A DNA stretch of 64,000 nt from Methylobacterium brachiatum (GCF_020523825.1 NZ_JAJALK010000002.1:651174-715173); one strand, 5' to 3'. Counted from the first letter of the stretch, positions 35,273-44,665 are shown. Numbers and translations: made by a program. Notes: generated from the letters alone by a model not told the origin.

Positions 35273-36436
35273 ATGACCGGAGCAGCCGTGGACCTCAGAC
35301 TCGACGACATCGCCTGGGGTACGCGGGGCGATCCGGTTGCGGCGGCCCGCGCGGTCGCGGCCGGGGCGGCGCGTCGGGCCGGCCGCCACGATCACGACGG
35401 CGGCTTTCCGGCGGAGGATGTCGCCGAACTCGCCCGGGTCGGCCTGCTGGCCGCGCCGGTCCCCCGGCGTGACGGCGGCGCGGGTCTCGGCGAGGAGCCG
35501 GACGGGGCGATCCTGCGCGCGGTGCTGACGCGCATCGGGGCCGGCAGCCTCGCGCTCGGGCGCGTCTACGAGGGCCACGTCAACGCGGTCCAGCTCGTCG
35601 CCCGCTTTGCCAGCGGCGAGGCACGCAACACCCTGCTGGCGGATGCCGCGCAGGGCCATCTGTTCGGGGTCTGGAACACCGAGCCGCCGGGCCAGGGCCT
35701 CAAGATCGACGGCGCCGACGGCACCCGGGTCCTGCGCGGCGTGAAGACCTTCGCGTCGGGGGCCGGGTTCGTGACCCGCGCCCTCGTGACCGCGCAGCCC
35801 GCCGCGCCCGGGTCGCAGATGATCGTCGTCGCCCTCGAACCCGGCGAGCGGGCGGACCTCTCCGCCTGGCGGGCGCAGGGGATGCGCGCCTCGGCCACCG
35901 GCACCGTGGATTTCACCGGGCTGGGCGCCGACCGCTTCACGCCGGTCGGCGCGCCCGACGATTACCAGGCGCAGCCGCATTTCTCGGGGGGCGCCTGGCG
36001 CTTCCTCGCTGTGCAGCTCGGCGGCCTGGAGGCGCTGCTCGACGCCTGGCGCGGCCATCTCGTCGCCACCGGCCGCGGCGAGGATCCGCACCAGCTCGCC
36101 CGTCTCGGCGAGGGCGTGATCGCCGCCGAGACCGCGCGCCTCTGGGTGGCCCGGGCGGCCGCGATCGTGGGCGAGGAGGGCGATCCGGACGGAATCATCG
36201 CCTACGTGAACCTCGCGCGCCTCGCGGTGGAGCGCGCCGGGCTCGACCTCCTGGAACGGGCGCAGCGCTCGGTCGGCCTGCAGGGCTTCCTGCGCGACCA
36301 TCCGCTGGAGCGCCTGACCCGGGATCTCGCGACCTATCTGCGCCAGCCCGGCCCCGACCGGGCGCTGACCGAGGGCGCCCGCCACGTCCTGCGCGCGCCG
36401 CTGGCGAGCGGCGATCTCTGGCTCGACGAGGCCTGA
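35273..36436 (+). CDS. Acyl-CoA dehydrogenase family protein
   Basis: A 387-residue flavoprotein of the acyl-CoA dehydrogenase superfamily. The N-terminal helical domain has FPAEDVAELARVGLLAAPVPRRDGGAGLG. The middle beta domain includes GVWNTEPPGQGLKI and GVKTFASGAGFVTRALV. The C-terminal helical bundle has RAQRSVGLQGFLRDHPLERLTRDLATYLRQPGPD. The usual catalytic Glu region is not obvious, so it may instead resemble desulfurisation or flavin-dependent monooxygenase-like (DszC-type) members of the superfamily. Two starts are close: ATG 35273 and GTG 35287. No partner genes are nearby. Confidence 0.8.
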   Translation: MTGAAVDLRLDDIAWGTRGDPVAAARAVAAGAARRAGRHDHDGGFPAEDVAELARVGLLAAPVPRRDGGAGLGEEPDGAILRAVLTRIGAGSLALGRVYEGHVNAVQLVARFASGEARNTLLADAAQGHLFGVWNTEPPGQGLKIDGADGTRVLRGVKTFASGAGFVTRALVTAQPAAPGSQMIVVALEPGERADLSAWRAQGMRASATGTVDFTGLGADRFTPVGAPDDYQAQPHFSGGAWRFLAVQLGGLEALLDAWRGHLVATGRGEDPHQLARLGEGVIAAETARLWVARAAAIVGEEGDPDGIIAYVNLARLAVERAGLDLLERAQRSVGLQGFLRDHPLERLTRDLATYLRQPGPDRALTEGARHVLRAPLASGDLWLDEA

Positions 36437-36570
36437 CCCCGAGGGGCGGCCCGGATCCGGGACGCAAGCCTTTTCGAATGCGGCATCGGGTCTGTGGATC
36501 GGATGGCCGCGGCCGGGAGCCCTAACCGTCGCCCGGCGTTTCCAGCGGCCGGGACAGGTTCGGATCATAG

Positions 36571-39500
36571 ATGGCCAAGCGCAGGACGAAGACGGTCGCC
36601 CATTCGGAGACCGAAGACGCGCCGCTGATGCCCACCGGTGCGCTGGCGGTGGCGCTGCTGGACCTGGCCGAGGGCACGGCCCCTCTGGTCCACGTCGCCC
36701 GGGATGCCCGGCGGCTGGACGAACTGGCCGCAACCCTCAGGGCCCTGGACCCCGAGGCGCGCGTCGCCGTCTACCCGGAATGGGATTGCCTGCCGCTCGA
36801 CCACGCCTCGCCCTCGCGGGGCATGATGGGCGCCCGGGCGGCCACGATGCGCTGGCTCACCGACCGGGACGCCCTGCCGGGCTTCGTGCTCACCACCGCC
36901 CCGGCGCTGATCCAGCGCGTGCCCCCGCCCGAGACCTGGGCCGATGCCCGGGTGACCCTCCGGGTCGGCGATGCCCTCGACGTCGCCGCCGCGATGGCCG
37001 ACCTCAAGCGCCTCGGCTACATCCTCGACGAGCGGGTCGACGAGCCGGGCGAGATCGCGGTCCGGGGCCGCACCATCGAGGTGTTTCCCGCCGCCGCCCC
37101 GCGTCCCTGCCGGATCGAGCATGCCGAGGGCCGCGTCACCGCGATCCGCTCCTACGACCCGATCTCGCAGCGCTCCGTCGCCGAGGTCGCGGACCTGGTG
37201 ATCGACCCGGCCACCGAGATCATCCTGGCGCCGGATTCCGGCCAGAGCTTCGAGCCCTTCACCGGGCAGGAGCACCGCCTCGAGCGCTACTATCCCCGCC
37301 TCGTCACCCTGCTCGACTACGTGCCCGAAGCCCGGCTGGTGGTCGAGGACGGGACCCAGGCCCGGGTCGACGCCTTCTACGAGCAGATGGACGAAGCCGG
37401 AGCCCGCCGGGCGCCCCGCGGCGGCCGGCCGGAGGGCGGCGCGGGCCTCTACCTCGCCCCCGAGGCGTGGCGGGCCGTCGTGGCGGAGCGCACCCGCGCG
37501 GTCGCCACGGACGCCGCGGCCGAGCCGGTGGCGGTGCCGGTCTTCGCCCGGGAGCGCCGGCCCGAGGCGGCCTTCGCCAAGGCGATGCGCGAGCGGCTGA
37601 AGGCCGGGGACATCGTCGTCCTGGCCGGCTCCCGCCAGCCGCTGCGGCGCCTCGTGCGCCAGGCCGGCAAGATCGCCGAGCGCCCGGTCCGGCTGATCGA
37701 CGGCTGGTCCGACCTCGCCGACGCGGCCCCGGGAGACATCCTCGCCCTAGAGGCACCGGTCGGGGCCGGCTTCCGGGTTCCGGCCAGGGGCGCGACGGTG
37801 TTCGCCGCGGCGGACCTGTTCGGGCCGGATGCCGCGGTGGCCGGCACCGCCCGGGCGATCCTGCCGATGGGCGAGGTCGACCTGCGCCCCGGCGACGTCG
37901 CGGTCGATCGCGACCACGGCCTGTGCGTGTTCGAGGGGCTCGAGCCGGTCGAGACGCCGGCGGGCATCGCCGCGGAAGCCGCCTCCGAGCCGTCCGAGGC
38001 CCTGCGCCTGCGCTTTGCCGGCGACGCGATCCTGATGGTTCCGGTGACCCAGGCCGACCGGATCTGGCGCTACGGCCCCGAGCCGGATGCCGTCACCCTG
38101 GACAAGCTCGACGGCGGCACCTGGGCCCGCCGCCGCCTGGAGGCCGAGGCCACCATGGCGCGCACCGCCCGGGCGATGCTGGAGGCCGCCCGCGCCCGCC
38201 GGGACACCGAGGCTCCGGTCCTGGCGCCGCCCTCCCGCGACATGGAGCGGTTCGCCGCCGGCTTCGGCTACGCCCCGACTCCGGACCAGGCCGCCGCGGT
38301 CGACGCGCTGATGGCCGACCTCGCCTCCGGCCGGCCGATGGACCGGCTGGTCTGCGGCGATGTCGGCTTCGGCAAGACCGAGGTTGCGCTGCGGGCCCTG
38401 GCGGCGACGATTTTCGCCGGCAAACAGGCTGCGCTGATCGCCCCGACCACGGTGCTGGCCCGCCAGCACGCCGAGACCCTGCGCCGGCGGTTCGGCCGCT
38501 TCGGCATCGAGGTCGCGCAGCTCTCGCGCCTGGTCTCGCCGGCCGAGGCCAAGCGGGTGAAGGCCGGGCTGGCCGACGGTTCGATCCAGCTCGTCGTCGG
38601 GACCCAGGCGCTCGCCGGCCGCGGCGTGCGATTCGCCGATCTCGGCCTGACCGTGATCGACGAGGAGCAGCGCTTCGGCGCCAAGATGAAGGCGGATCTG
38701 CGCCGCCTCGCCGCGGGTGGGCACGTGCTGACGCTCACCGCCACCCCGATCCCGCGCACCCTCCAGGCGGCGCTCGTCGGCCTGCAGAGCCTCAGCGTGA
38801 TCGCCACGCCCCCGGTGATGCGCCAGCCGGTCCGGACCGTGGTGGCGCCGTTCGAGGCCGACGCGGTGCGCGAGGCCCTGATCCGCGAGCATCGCCGGGG
38901 CGGGCAGAGCTTCGTCGTCTGCCCGCGCATCGAGGACATCGCCCCCATGGCCGAGCGCCTGCGCGGCCTCGTGCCGGGCCTCGACGTGCTGGTGGCGCAT
39001 GGCGACCTGAAGCCCTCGGCCATGGACGAGGTCATGGTCCGCTTCGCCGACGGGGACGGCGACGTGCTGCTCGCCACCGCCATCGTGGAGAGCGGGCTCG
39101 ACGTGCCCCGGGCCAACACGATGCTGGTCTGGGAGGCGGCCCGGTTCGGGCTGGCGCAGCTCCACCAGTTGCGCGGCCGCGTCGGGCGGGGCCAGCGGCG
39201 CGGGGTCGTCCACCTGCTCAGCGATCCGGCCGCGCCGCCCCCGCCGGCGGCCCTGCAGCGCCTGCGCGCCCTGGAGGCGCTGGACCGCCTCGGCGCCGGC
39301 TTCGCGGTCAGCGCCCGCGACCTCGACCTGCGCGGCGCCGGCGACCTCGTCGGCGAGGACCAGGCCGGCCATGCCAAGCTGGTCGGGCTCGGCCTCTACC
39401 AGCACCTGCTGCAGCTGGCGCTCACCGCCGCCAAGGGCGAGCCGGCCGAGGATTGGAGCCCGGAGATCGAGATCGGGCTGCCGAGCCGGATCCCGGCGGA

Positions 39501-39885
39501 TTACGTCCCGGAGCCGGAGATCCGCCTGAGCCTCTACACCCGCCTGCTGCGCCTGCGCGACGGCGAGGCGATCGAGGCGCTGGCCGGCGAGGTCGAGGAC
39601 CGCTTCGGCACGCCGCCGACGCCGGTCCTGGCCCTGTTCACCCTGGCGCGGCTGCGGGCCGCCTGCTGCGGGCTGGGCGTGGCCCGGCTCAGCGGCGGTC
39701 CCCAGGGCGTCGCGGCCGATATCCGGCCCGACCGGCCCCTGCCGCCGATGCCGGCCGAGGACGGGATCATCCTGCGTGCGGGGCGCGTGGTCTGGCGGCA
39801 GGCCTGCGCCGACGCGGAGGCGCGCGCGGGCCTCGCGGCGGATCTGCTCGACCGCATCCGGACCGCCCGGGACCGCGCCGCCTGA
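36571..39885 (+). CDS. Mfd-like SF2 helicase (transcription-repair coupling factor family)
   Basis: A 1104-residue protein with the overall plan of Mfd. It has UvrB-like N-terminal domains, an RNA-polymerase-interaction-like segment (VAVDRDHGLCVFEGLEPVE, then LRLRFAGDAILMVPVTQADRIWRYG), a RecG/Mfd-type motor and a TRCF C-terminal domain. Motor motifs are Walker A CGDVGFGKTEVALRAL, box II DEEQRFG (DEEHRFG in standard Mfd), TLTATPIPRTLQAAL, and QLHQLRGRVGRGQRRG. The interaction segment departs from the usual HGVGRY pattern, and the protein is shorter than typical 1150-1190 residue Mfd. It may be a paralogue rather than the housekeeping copy. Whether another mfd exists cannot be seen here. Confidence 0.82.
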   Translation: MAKRRTKTVAHSETEDAPLMPTGALAVALLDLAEGTAPLVHVARDARRLDELAATLRALDPEARVAVYPEWDCLPLDHASPSRGMMGARAATMRWLTDRDALPGFVLTTAPALIQRVPPPETWADARVTLRVGDALDVAAAMADLKRLGYILDERVDEPGEIAVRGRTIEVFPAAAPRPCRIEHAEGRVTAIRSYDPISQRSVAEVADLVIDPATEIILAPDSGQSFEPFTGQEHRLERYYPRLVTLLDYVPEARLVVEDGTQARVDAFYEQMDEAGARRAPRGGRPEGGAGLYLAPEAWRAVVAERTRAVATDAAAEPVAVPVFARERRPEAAFAKAMRERLKAGDIVVLAGSRQPLRRLVRQAGKIAERPVRLIDGWSDLADAAPGDILALEAPVGAGFRVPARGATVFAAADLFGPDAAVAGTARAILPMGEVDLRPGDVAVDRDHGLCVFEGLEPVETPAGIAAEAASEPSEALRLRFAGDAILMVPVTQADRIWRYGPEPDAVTLDKLDGGTWARRRLEAEATMARTARAMLEAARARRDTEAPVLAPPSRDMERFAAGFGYAPTPDQAAAVDALMADLASGRPMDRLVCGDVGFGKTEVALRALAATIFAGKQAALIAPTTVLARQHAETLRRRFGRFGIEVAQLSRLVSPAEAKRVKAGLADGSIQLVVGTQALAGRGVRFADLGLTVIDEEQRFGAKMKADLRRLAAGGHVLTLTATPIPRTLQAALVGLQSLSVIATPPVMRQPVRTVVAPFEADAVREALIREHRRGGQSFVVCPRIEDIAPMAERLRGLVPGLDVLVAHGDLKPSAMDEVMVRFADGDGDVLLATAIVESGLDVPRANTMLVWEAARFGLAQLHQLRGRVGRGQRRGVVHLLSDPAAPPPPAALQRLRALEALDRLGAGFAVSARDLDLRGAGDLVGEDQAGHAKLVGLGLYQHLLQLALTAAKGEPAEDWSPEIEIGLPSRIPADYVPEPEIRLSLYTRLLRLRDGEAIEALAGEVEDRFGTPPTPVLALFTLARLRAACCGLGVARLSGGPQGVAADIRPDRPLPPMPAEDGIILRAGRVVWRQACADAEARAGLAADLLDRIRTARDRAA

Positions 39886-40293
39886 CGCGGATCCGAACCC
39901 GGGCGGCCCTCACGCGCTTGTGAGCGGCGCCCGGGCCGGACCAGTAAAATCGTATCAGTGACAGCGGGCCCGCCGCGGCCCATCTGCGGCGGGCCACATC
40001 CCGACCGAGCGCCCCGTGCCAGCCGGCGGCACGCCGGACCGGTCGGGTCCCGACGTTGTACCGGGGTCTCTTGCCCTTTCGTCTCCGGTACGGCCGCATG
40101 GCCGGGCGCCCATGACCCCGTGCAAGGCGGGTGCCCGGCCTGTCGTCCGTGGAGGCCGGGCCGGGCGATCGGCCCGATCCGGAGTTGACCGGCGCCGTCC
40201 GCTCGGGCCTTCTCACCCAGAACGGGAAAAGCCCGGGTTCGATGGAATTTCTCCGCGATCCTGCGCCGACCCGGGGTCAACCAGGGAGGTATC
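39886..40293. other. 408-nt gap with two hairpins upstream of glcG-like gene
   Basis: No supported ORF. A hairpin near 39901-39932 (CTCAC-GCGCTT-GTGAG inside GGGC/GCCC flanks) lies just after the Mfd-like stop and may act as a terminator without a T tract. A second, stronger hairpin has a 12-bp stem with one G-T pair, GGCCGGGCGCCC (40100-40111) and GGGTGCCCGGCC (40129-40140), around a 17-nt loop. It lies about 150 nt before the next start codon. The promoter of the next gene was not located. Confidence 0.5.
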
Positions 40294-40728
40294 ATGCACG
40301 TCACGATTGAGCAGGCCGAGCGGGCGATCGCCGCGGCACGGGCGAAGGCCCAGGAGCTGGGCACCCAGATGTGCATCGCGGTCGTCGATTCCGGCGGCAA
40401 CCTGAAGGCGTTCCATCGCATGGACGATGCCTGGGTCGGCTCGATCGACATCGCCCACAAGAAGGCCAAGACCTCGGTGTTCTTCGGGATGATGACCGGC
40501 CAGATCGGCCAGCTGTCCCAGCCGGGCGGCCCGCTCTACGGCATCGAGCATTCCAATGACGGGCTGATCACCTTCCCGGGCGGTATCCCGATCGTCGACG
40601 CCGACGGTGTCATGTCGGGCGCGATCGGCGTCAGCGGCTCCACGGTGGAGAACGATCACGTCGTGGCGGAGGCCGGCGCCAAGGCCATCGGCCAGACCGA
40701 GCTCCCGGCCCATCCCTGGCGGACCTGA
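40294..40728 (+). CDS. GlcG/HbpS family haem-binding-like protein
   Basis: A 144-residue member of the GlcG/HbpS (former DUF336) family. It starts [47 protein letters not shown]. Family marks follow in [29 protein letters not shown] and [24 protein letters not shown]. Members bind haem or act as small cofactor or chaperone-like proteins, and the GlcG role in glycolate use is unclear. AGGGAGG lies just before the ATG, so expression may be strong. It converges on a PAS protein gene with only 19 nt between. Confidence 0.88.
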   Translation: MHVTIEQAERAIAAARAKAQELGTQMCIAVVDSGGNLKAFHRMDDAWVGSIDIAHKKAKTSVFFGMMTGQIGQLSQPGGPLYGIEHSNDGLITFPGGIPIVDADGVMSGAIGVSGSTVENDHVVAEAGAKAIGQTELPAHPWRT

Positions 40729-40747
40729 GACCGCTCCGGCCCCGGCC

Positions 40748-41302
40748 TTACGGGTCGCGCTGCGCCAGCGCCCGGCCGATCCCGAGCAGCAACATGCTCG
40801 AGATCAGCCGGAGGTTCTCGTCGCCGTAGCGATCGAGCGCGGAATGGACCCGGATGCAGTGGTCGGCCGCGGATTCCAGATGCTTCACCTGCGTCGCGTC
40901 CGCGTCCAGCCCGGCCGGGACGGAACTGGGATAGAGATCCGTCACATCGATATAGGCGCCGCGCCCGCGCAGCGCCCCGCCGGTATCCGGGGCCAGGCGG
41001 CCGCGGTTGAGGATCCAGCGGACCTCGCCGGTCGCGCTCAGGACGCGGAATTCCAGCGAGACCAGGCCGCCGGTCCGGCGCACCTTGCGGATCCGGTCGA
41101 ACACCCAGCCGCGATCCTCGGGATGGATGCGCCCCAGGGCCACGTCCAGCGGCAGGGGCTTGCCGGCAAAGCTCGGATTTCCGGACAGCAGGGTGGCCGC
41201 GCCCGCGTCGAGCACGGAGCGGCCGGCCAGGACATCCGTGTCCCAGGTCCCGACAAATCCCGCATCTTGCAGGGCGGAGGTCGCCGTGGAGGCCAACGCC
41301 AT
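40748..41302 (-). CDS. PAS-domain protein
   Basis: A 184-residue protein with a single PAS fold-3 domain: GTWDTDVLAG...ILNRGRLAPDTGGALRGRGAYIDVTDLY at about residues 17-120. A helical tail of about 60 residues has no kinase, cyclase or HTH motif. It could be a stand-alone sensor that partners with a kinase encoded elsewhere. GGGGAATTGA precedes the ATG. Confidence 0.8.
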   Translation of the reverse strand: MALASTATSALQDAGFVGTWDTDVLAGRSVLDAGAATLLSGNPSFAGKPLPLDVALGRIHPEDRGWVFDRIRKVRRTGGLVSLEFRVLSATGEVRWILNRGRLAPDTGGALRGRGAYIDVTDLYPSSVPAGLDADATQVKHLESAADHCIRVHSALDRYGDENLRLISSMLLLGIGRALAQRDP

Positions 41303-41587
41303 TCAATTCCCCGATGCGGCTGTGTCGGGCCCGGCACCCGACAACCTGCTGCGACACAAGCCAGCGACAATTCGGTTGTCGGCGAATCGATCCAAGTCCG
41401 GCGCCGCCCCGGCCCTGACATGTCGTCACGGGTCTCCGGCACCGGGCCGACGCCGCGAGCCCGCGGGCGGCCCGAGCAAACGCGGCGTAAAGCTTTTCGT
41501 GATGCGGTCTCGGCGCCGTTAAGACTGTATCCACGTCGGCGGTGAGCACCCACGATGCTCGGATACCGTATCGTTCCAGGTCTCTTG
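41303..41587. other. Divergent intergenic region
   Basis: A 285-nt gap between the PAS gene and the small ORF at 41588. I see no clear promoter. A frame from ATG 41555 in phase with the small ORF would extend it by 11 residues. Confidence 0.4.
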
Positions 41588-41818
41588 ATGCGCAGCTACA
41601 TCTTCCGGGCGATCCGCCGCGAGCCGGACGGGATGCTCGGCCCGGACCTGTACCGGCAGCCCTTCGAGGCCGCCGGCGACGCGGCCGCGGTGGTTGTGGC
41701 CAAGCGGATCGATCTCGATCTGGCCGAGCTCGGAGCCAACGCGGTCTACGTGACCGCCGAGGATGGACGGGCGATCTGGAGCCTGCACGCGCAGGACTTC
41801 CCCGATCCGCGCCTCTGA
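41588..41818 (+). CDS. Hypothetical small protein
   Basis: A 76-residue frame beginning MRSYIFRAIRREPDGMLGPDLYRQPF. It then runs AGDAAAVVVAKRIDLDLAELGANAVYVTAEDGRAIWSLHAQDF, a compact alpha/beta-like composition. An upstream ATG at 41555 is possible. No signal peptide, membrane segment or recognised family. Sequence character suggests a real protein, of a kind common in Methylobacterium genomes. Confidence 0.55.
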   Translation: MRSYIFRAIRREPDGMLGPDLYRQPFEAAGDAAAVVVAKRIDLDLAELGANAVYVTAEDGRAIWSLHAQDFPDPRL

Positions 41819-41925
41819 CGGCGATGTCCGCCCCCGCCGCCCCGTCCCTGGTGCTGCGCGGGATCAGGGCCTAACCTCGTCGGCTCCGGTATACGGTCGG
41901 CCAGGGCGCGCGGGATCACACCAGC

Positions 41926-43185
41926 ATGGATCGCACCAATCTCCCGCTCTCGCAGGAGCGCCTCTGGGACAGCCTGATGGAGCTCGCCCGGATCGGCGCG
42001 CTCCCCAACGGCGGCAACGACCGGCAGGCCCTGACCGACCGGGACGCCGAGGGGCGCGCCCTGTTCCAGCGCTGGGGCGAGGCGATCGGGCTGACGCTCA
42101 CCGTGGACCGGATCGGCAACATGATCTTCCACCGGCCGGGGCGTGACCCGGGCCGGAAGCCGGTCGCCATCGGCAGCCACCTCGACACCCAGCCCACCGG
42201 CGGCAAGTTCGACGGGCCGCTCGGCGTGCTCGCCGGCCTGGAGATCCTGCGCGCCCTGCACGAGGCCGGGATCGAGACCGAGGCGCCGCTCCTGCTGATC
42301 AACTGGTGCAACGAGGAGGGCGCGCGCTTCGCCCCGCCGATGAGCGGCAGCGGCGTCGCCATGGGGATCGTGCCCGAGGCCGACGTGATGGAGACCCGCG
42401 ACCTCGACGGCCGCGTCTTCGGCGACGAGCTGCGCCGGATCGGCTGGCAGGGGGAGGCGGATCCCGCGGCTCTTCGCGGCATCGGCGCCTATTTCGAATT
42501 GCACATCGAGCAGGGCAAGCGCCTCGAGGATGCCGGCCTGACCATCGGCGTGGTCGACCGGGCGCTCGCCCAGATCTGGTACGAGATCACCGTGCTGGGC
42601 GAGGAGGCCCATGCCGGCAGCCCCATGGCCGGGCGGCGCGACGCCATGATGGCCGCCGCGGCGCTGATCGGGTCCCTGGAGGACATCGCCCGGGACGCCG
42701 TCGGCCCGGAGGGCGAGCGCGGCCGCGCCACCGTGGGGGTCCTGAAGGCTGAGCCGGCGAGCCGCAACATCACCCCGGGCCGGGTCTGGTTCAGCCTCGA
42801 CACCCGCCACGGCGATCCCGGGCAGCTGGAGGCGATGCGCGGGCAGGTCCTGGCCAGGGCCGACGCGCTCTCCGCGGAGCGGGGCGTGACGATCCAGGTC
42901 GAGGAGTTCTGGCGCGCGCCGCTCACGCCCTTCGACCCGGTGCTGGTCGACCGCGTCCAGGCGGCCGCCGAGGCGCGGGGCCATGCCTGGACCCGGATGC
43001 CGACCGCGATCTATCACGATGCCGTCTACTGTGCCCGGACGGTGCCGGCGGCCCTGGTGTTCTGCCCCTGCCACGGCGGCATCAGCCACAACGAGGCCGA
43101 GAGCATCACGCCGGACTGGGCCCGGGCCGGCATGGAGGTGCTGGCCGACGCGGTGCTGGCCACCGCCGGTCTCGCGCGCGCCTGA
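41926..43185 (+). CDS. M20 family hydantoinase/carbamoylase-type amidase
   Basis: Zinc-dependent amidohydrolase (419 aa) of the N-carbamoyl-L-amino acid hydrolase/allantoate amidohydrolase group. Metal and catalytic marks are IGSHLDTQPTGGKFDGPLGVLAGLE (His, Asp), NWCNEEGARFAPPMSGSGV (catalytic Glu pair) and FELHIEQGKRLED (His). Further marks are EEAHAGSPMAGRRDAM and the C-terminal PCHGGISHNEAESITPDW. It removes a carbamoyl or ureido group from an amino acid or from allantoate. No hydantoinase or allantoinase gene adjoins it, so the substrate is open. Confidence 0.88.
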   Translation: MDRTNLPLSQERLWDSLMELARIGALPNGGNDRQALTDRDAEGRALFQRWGEAIGLTLTVDRIGNMIFHRPGRDPGRKPVAIGSHLDTQPTGGKFDGPLGVLAGLEILRALHEAGIETEAPLLLINWCNEEGARFAPPMSGSGVAMGIVPEADVMETRDLDGRVFGDELRRIGWQGEADPAALRGIGAYFELHIEQGKRLEDAGLTIGVVDRALAQIWYEITVLGEEAHAGSPMAGRRDAMMAAAALIGSLEDIARDAVGPEGERGRATVGVLKAEPASRNITPGRVWFSLDTRHGDPGQLEAMRGQVLARADALSAERGVTIQVEEFWRAPLTPFDPVLVDRVQAAAEARGHAWTRMPTAIYHDAVYCARTVPAALVFCPCHGGISHNEAESITPDWARAGMEVLADAVLATAGLARA

Positions 43186-43200
43186 GGAGGCTGGTTCGGC

Positions 43201-43503
43201 ATGTCCGACGACAACGTCATCCGCCCGACCTTCGGCGCGCCCCGCCCGGCCGCGCCCCCGGAGCCCGATCCCGGGCAGCCGCCGATGCGCCTGTTCGGTG
43301 CGGCGGCGGGCCACCGGGTCGGCCTGATCCGCGACCCGGCCGCCCAGGAGGGCGACGTGTTCCGGATCGTGGTCGGCCCGGAGGACGAGCACGCCGTCGA
43401 GACGGTGGCGCTGCTGCCGGCGGCGGGCGACACGGAAGGGGAGGCGGAGCGGATCGGCTTCGCGATCCTGCGGGCGCTCGAAGTGGTCGAGGGCGCGGTC
43501 TGA
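43201..43503 (+). CDS. Small conserved-looking hypothetical protein
   Basis: A 100-residue protein. The N-terminal 30 residues are Pro-rich (SDDNVIRPTFGAPRPAAPPEPDPGQPP), and the rest looks globular (FRIVVGPEDEHAVETVALLPAAGDTEGEAERIGFAILRALEVV). GAGGAGG lies 13-18 nt before the ATG, and the gene begins 15 nt after the carbamoylase stop, so they may share a transcript. No family was recognised. Confidence 0.6.
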   Translation: MSDDNVIRPTFGAPRPAAPPEPDPGQPPMRLFGAAAGHRVGLIRDPAAQEGDVFRIVVGPEDEHAVETVALLPAAGDTEGEAERIGFAILRALEVVEGAV

Positions 43504-43525
43504 TCCGGGCTGCCGGCCCGGCCGG

Positions 43526-43777
43526 TCAGGCGATCGGCTTCGGCTTGATGATCGGCGAGCGGGTGAGGCTCTGGATCTCGCGGCCGGGCCGTCCGGCCTT
43601 GAGGGCGATCTCCTCCTCATGCTCGGCGATGACCTGCCGGGCCGGCTCGTCGCCGTCCAGCCCGCCGAGGATCTCGGCCGGGACGCGCCGGTTCGAGGCC
43701 CGGGAGCCGTCCTCGAAGACGACGTCGAACAGAATGAAGCCCCGTTCCTGGGGTCTCGACTTGATGCGCTTAGCCAT
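43526..43777 (-). CDS. Small conserved hypothetical protein
   Basis: An 83-residue protein starting MAKRIKSRPQERGFILFDVVFEDGSRASNRRVPAEILGGLDGD, acidic in the middle (QVIAEHEEEIALKAG) and ending SPIIKPKPIA. The ATG at 43775-43777 gives a coherent soluble protein, while the frame upstream to 44692 is antisense to the next gene and rejected. It converges on the previous small gene. Function unknown. Confidence 0.6.
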   Translation of the reverse strand: MAKRIKSRPQERGFILFDVVFEDGSRASNRRVPAEILGGLDGDEPARQVIAEHEEEIALKAGRPGREIQSLTRSPIIKPKPIA

Positions 43778-43936
43778 AGGTGCTGATACGCCAGCGCGAT
43801 CCCGCGTGGCAGGGGGCACCGCCGCGCAGGGGGTTGCGCCGCGCGCAGCGCCGAACCCGCCCGCGGCCCCGCTCTCGCCGTGATCTTTCGTGCCGACGGT
43901 CCCGGACCGGCCGCACCGCCAATCGAGGAAACGTCC

Positions 43937-44665
43937 GTGATACCCTGGGTTCATCTCGACACCGGCTCCGTCCCGGGGGGCGGCACCGACCTGCGCTTGA
44001 TGCAGCGGGGCGACGAGTTCTCGATCCTGGCCGACACGATCGAGCTGATGAACAACCGCCGCAGCGGCTCCGAGGCGGCGCTCGCCGCGATGACCTGCGA
44101 GCGGCTCAGGGACCGGCCCCGGGCCCGGATGCTGATCGGCGGCCTGGGCATGGGCTTCACCCTGCGGGCAGCGCTCGAGGGGCTCGGCCCGGACGCGCGG
44201 GTCGTGGTGGCCGAGCTGGTGCCCGCCGTGATCGCCTGGGCCCGCGGCCCGCTCGCCCATGTCTTCGGCGATTGCCTGGACGATCCCCGGGTCGACGTGC
44301 AGGAATCCGACGTGAACCGCCTGATCCAGGCGGGGCCGGGCCAGTACGACGCCATCCTGCTCGACGTCGATAACGGCCCGGAGGGGCTGATGCGCCGCTC
44401 GAACGACCGGCTCTACGACAATTGGGGCCTCAAGCGGGCCCGCTGGGCCCTGCGGCCGGGCGGCATCCTGGCCGTCTGGTCGGGCGCCCCGGACCGGAAG
44501 TTCAAATCGCGCCTGCAGCGCTCGGGCTTCGCGGTCGAGGAGGCCCGCGTCCACGCCAGCGGCCGTGGCAGCGGGCCCAAGCACGTGGTCTGGCTCGGCA
44601 CCCGGACCGAGGGTCCGGTCGCGCCGGACCGGCCCGAGCCCGGCCGTCCGAAAGCGGCCCGGTAA
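43937..44665 (+). CDS. Spermidine synthase-fold (SAM-dependent methyltransferase-like) protein
   Basis: A 242-residue Rossmann protein resembling the spermidine synthase catalytic domain. It has MQRGDEFSILADTIELMNNRRSGSE at the N-terminus, the nucleotide-binding loop MLIGGLGMGFTLRAAL, and VVVAELVPAVIAWAR for the acidic ribose contact. YDAILLDVDNGPEGLMRRSN and LRPGGILAVWSGAPDRKF follow. The GTG at 43937 has GAGGAA six bases upstream. The frame is open from 43880 but the added residues are poor. Real polyamine synthases usually keep a stricter active-site motif, so this is called only at fold level. Confidence 0.78.
   Translation: MIPWVHLDTGSVPGGGTDLRLMQRGDEFSILADTIELMNNRRSGSEAALAAMTCERLRDRPRARMLIGGLGMGFTLRAALEGLGPDARVVVAELVPAVIAWARGPLAHVFGDCLDDPRVDVQESDVNRLIQAGPGQYDAILLDVDNGPEGLMRRSNDRLYDNWGLKRARWALRPGGILAVWSGAPDRKFKSRLQRSGFAVEEARVHASGRGSGPKHVVWLGTRTEGPVAPDRPEPGRPKAAR

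Noticed and set aside
36780..39923. Open frame of 1047 codons in another phase of the Mfd-like gene
   Set aside because: Extreme Arg/Pro/Gly bias and complete overlap with a gene carrying helicase motifs.
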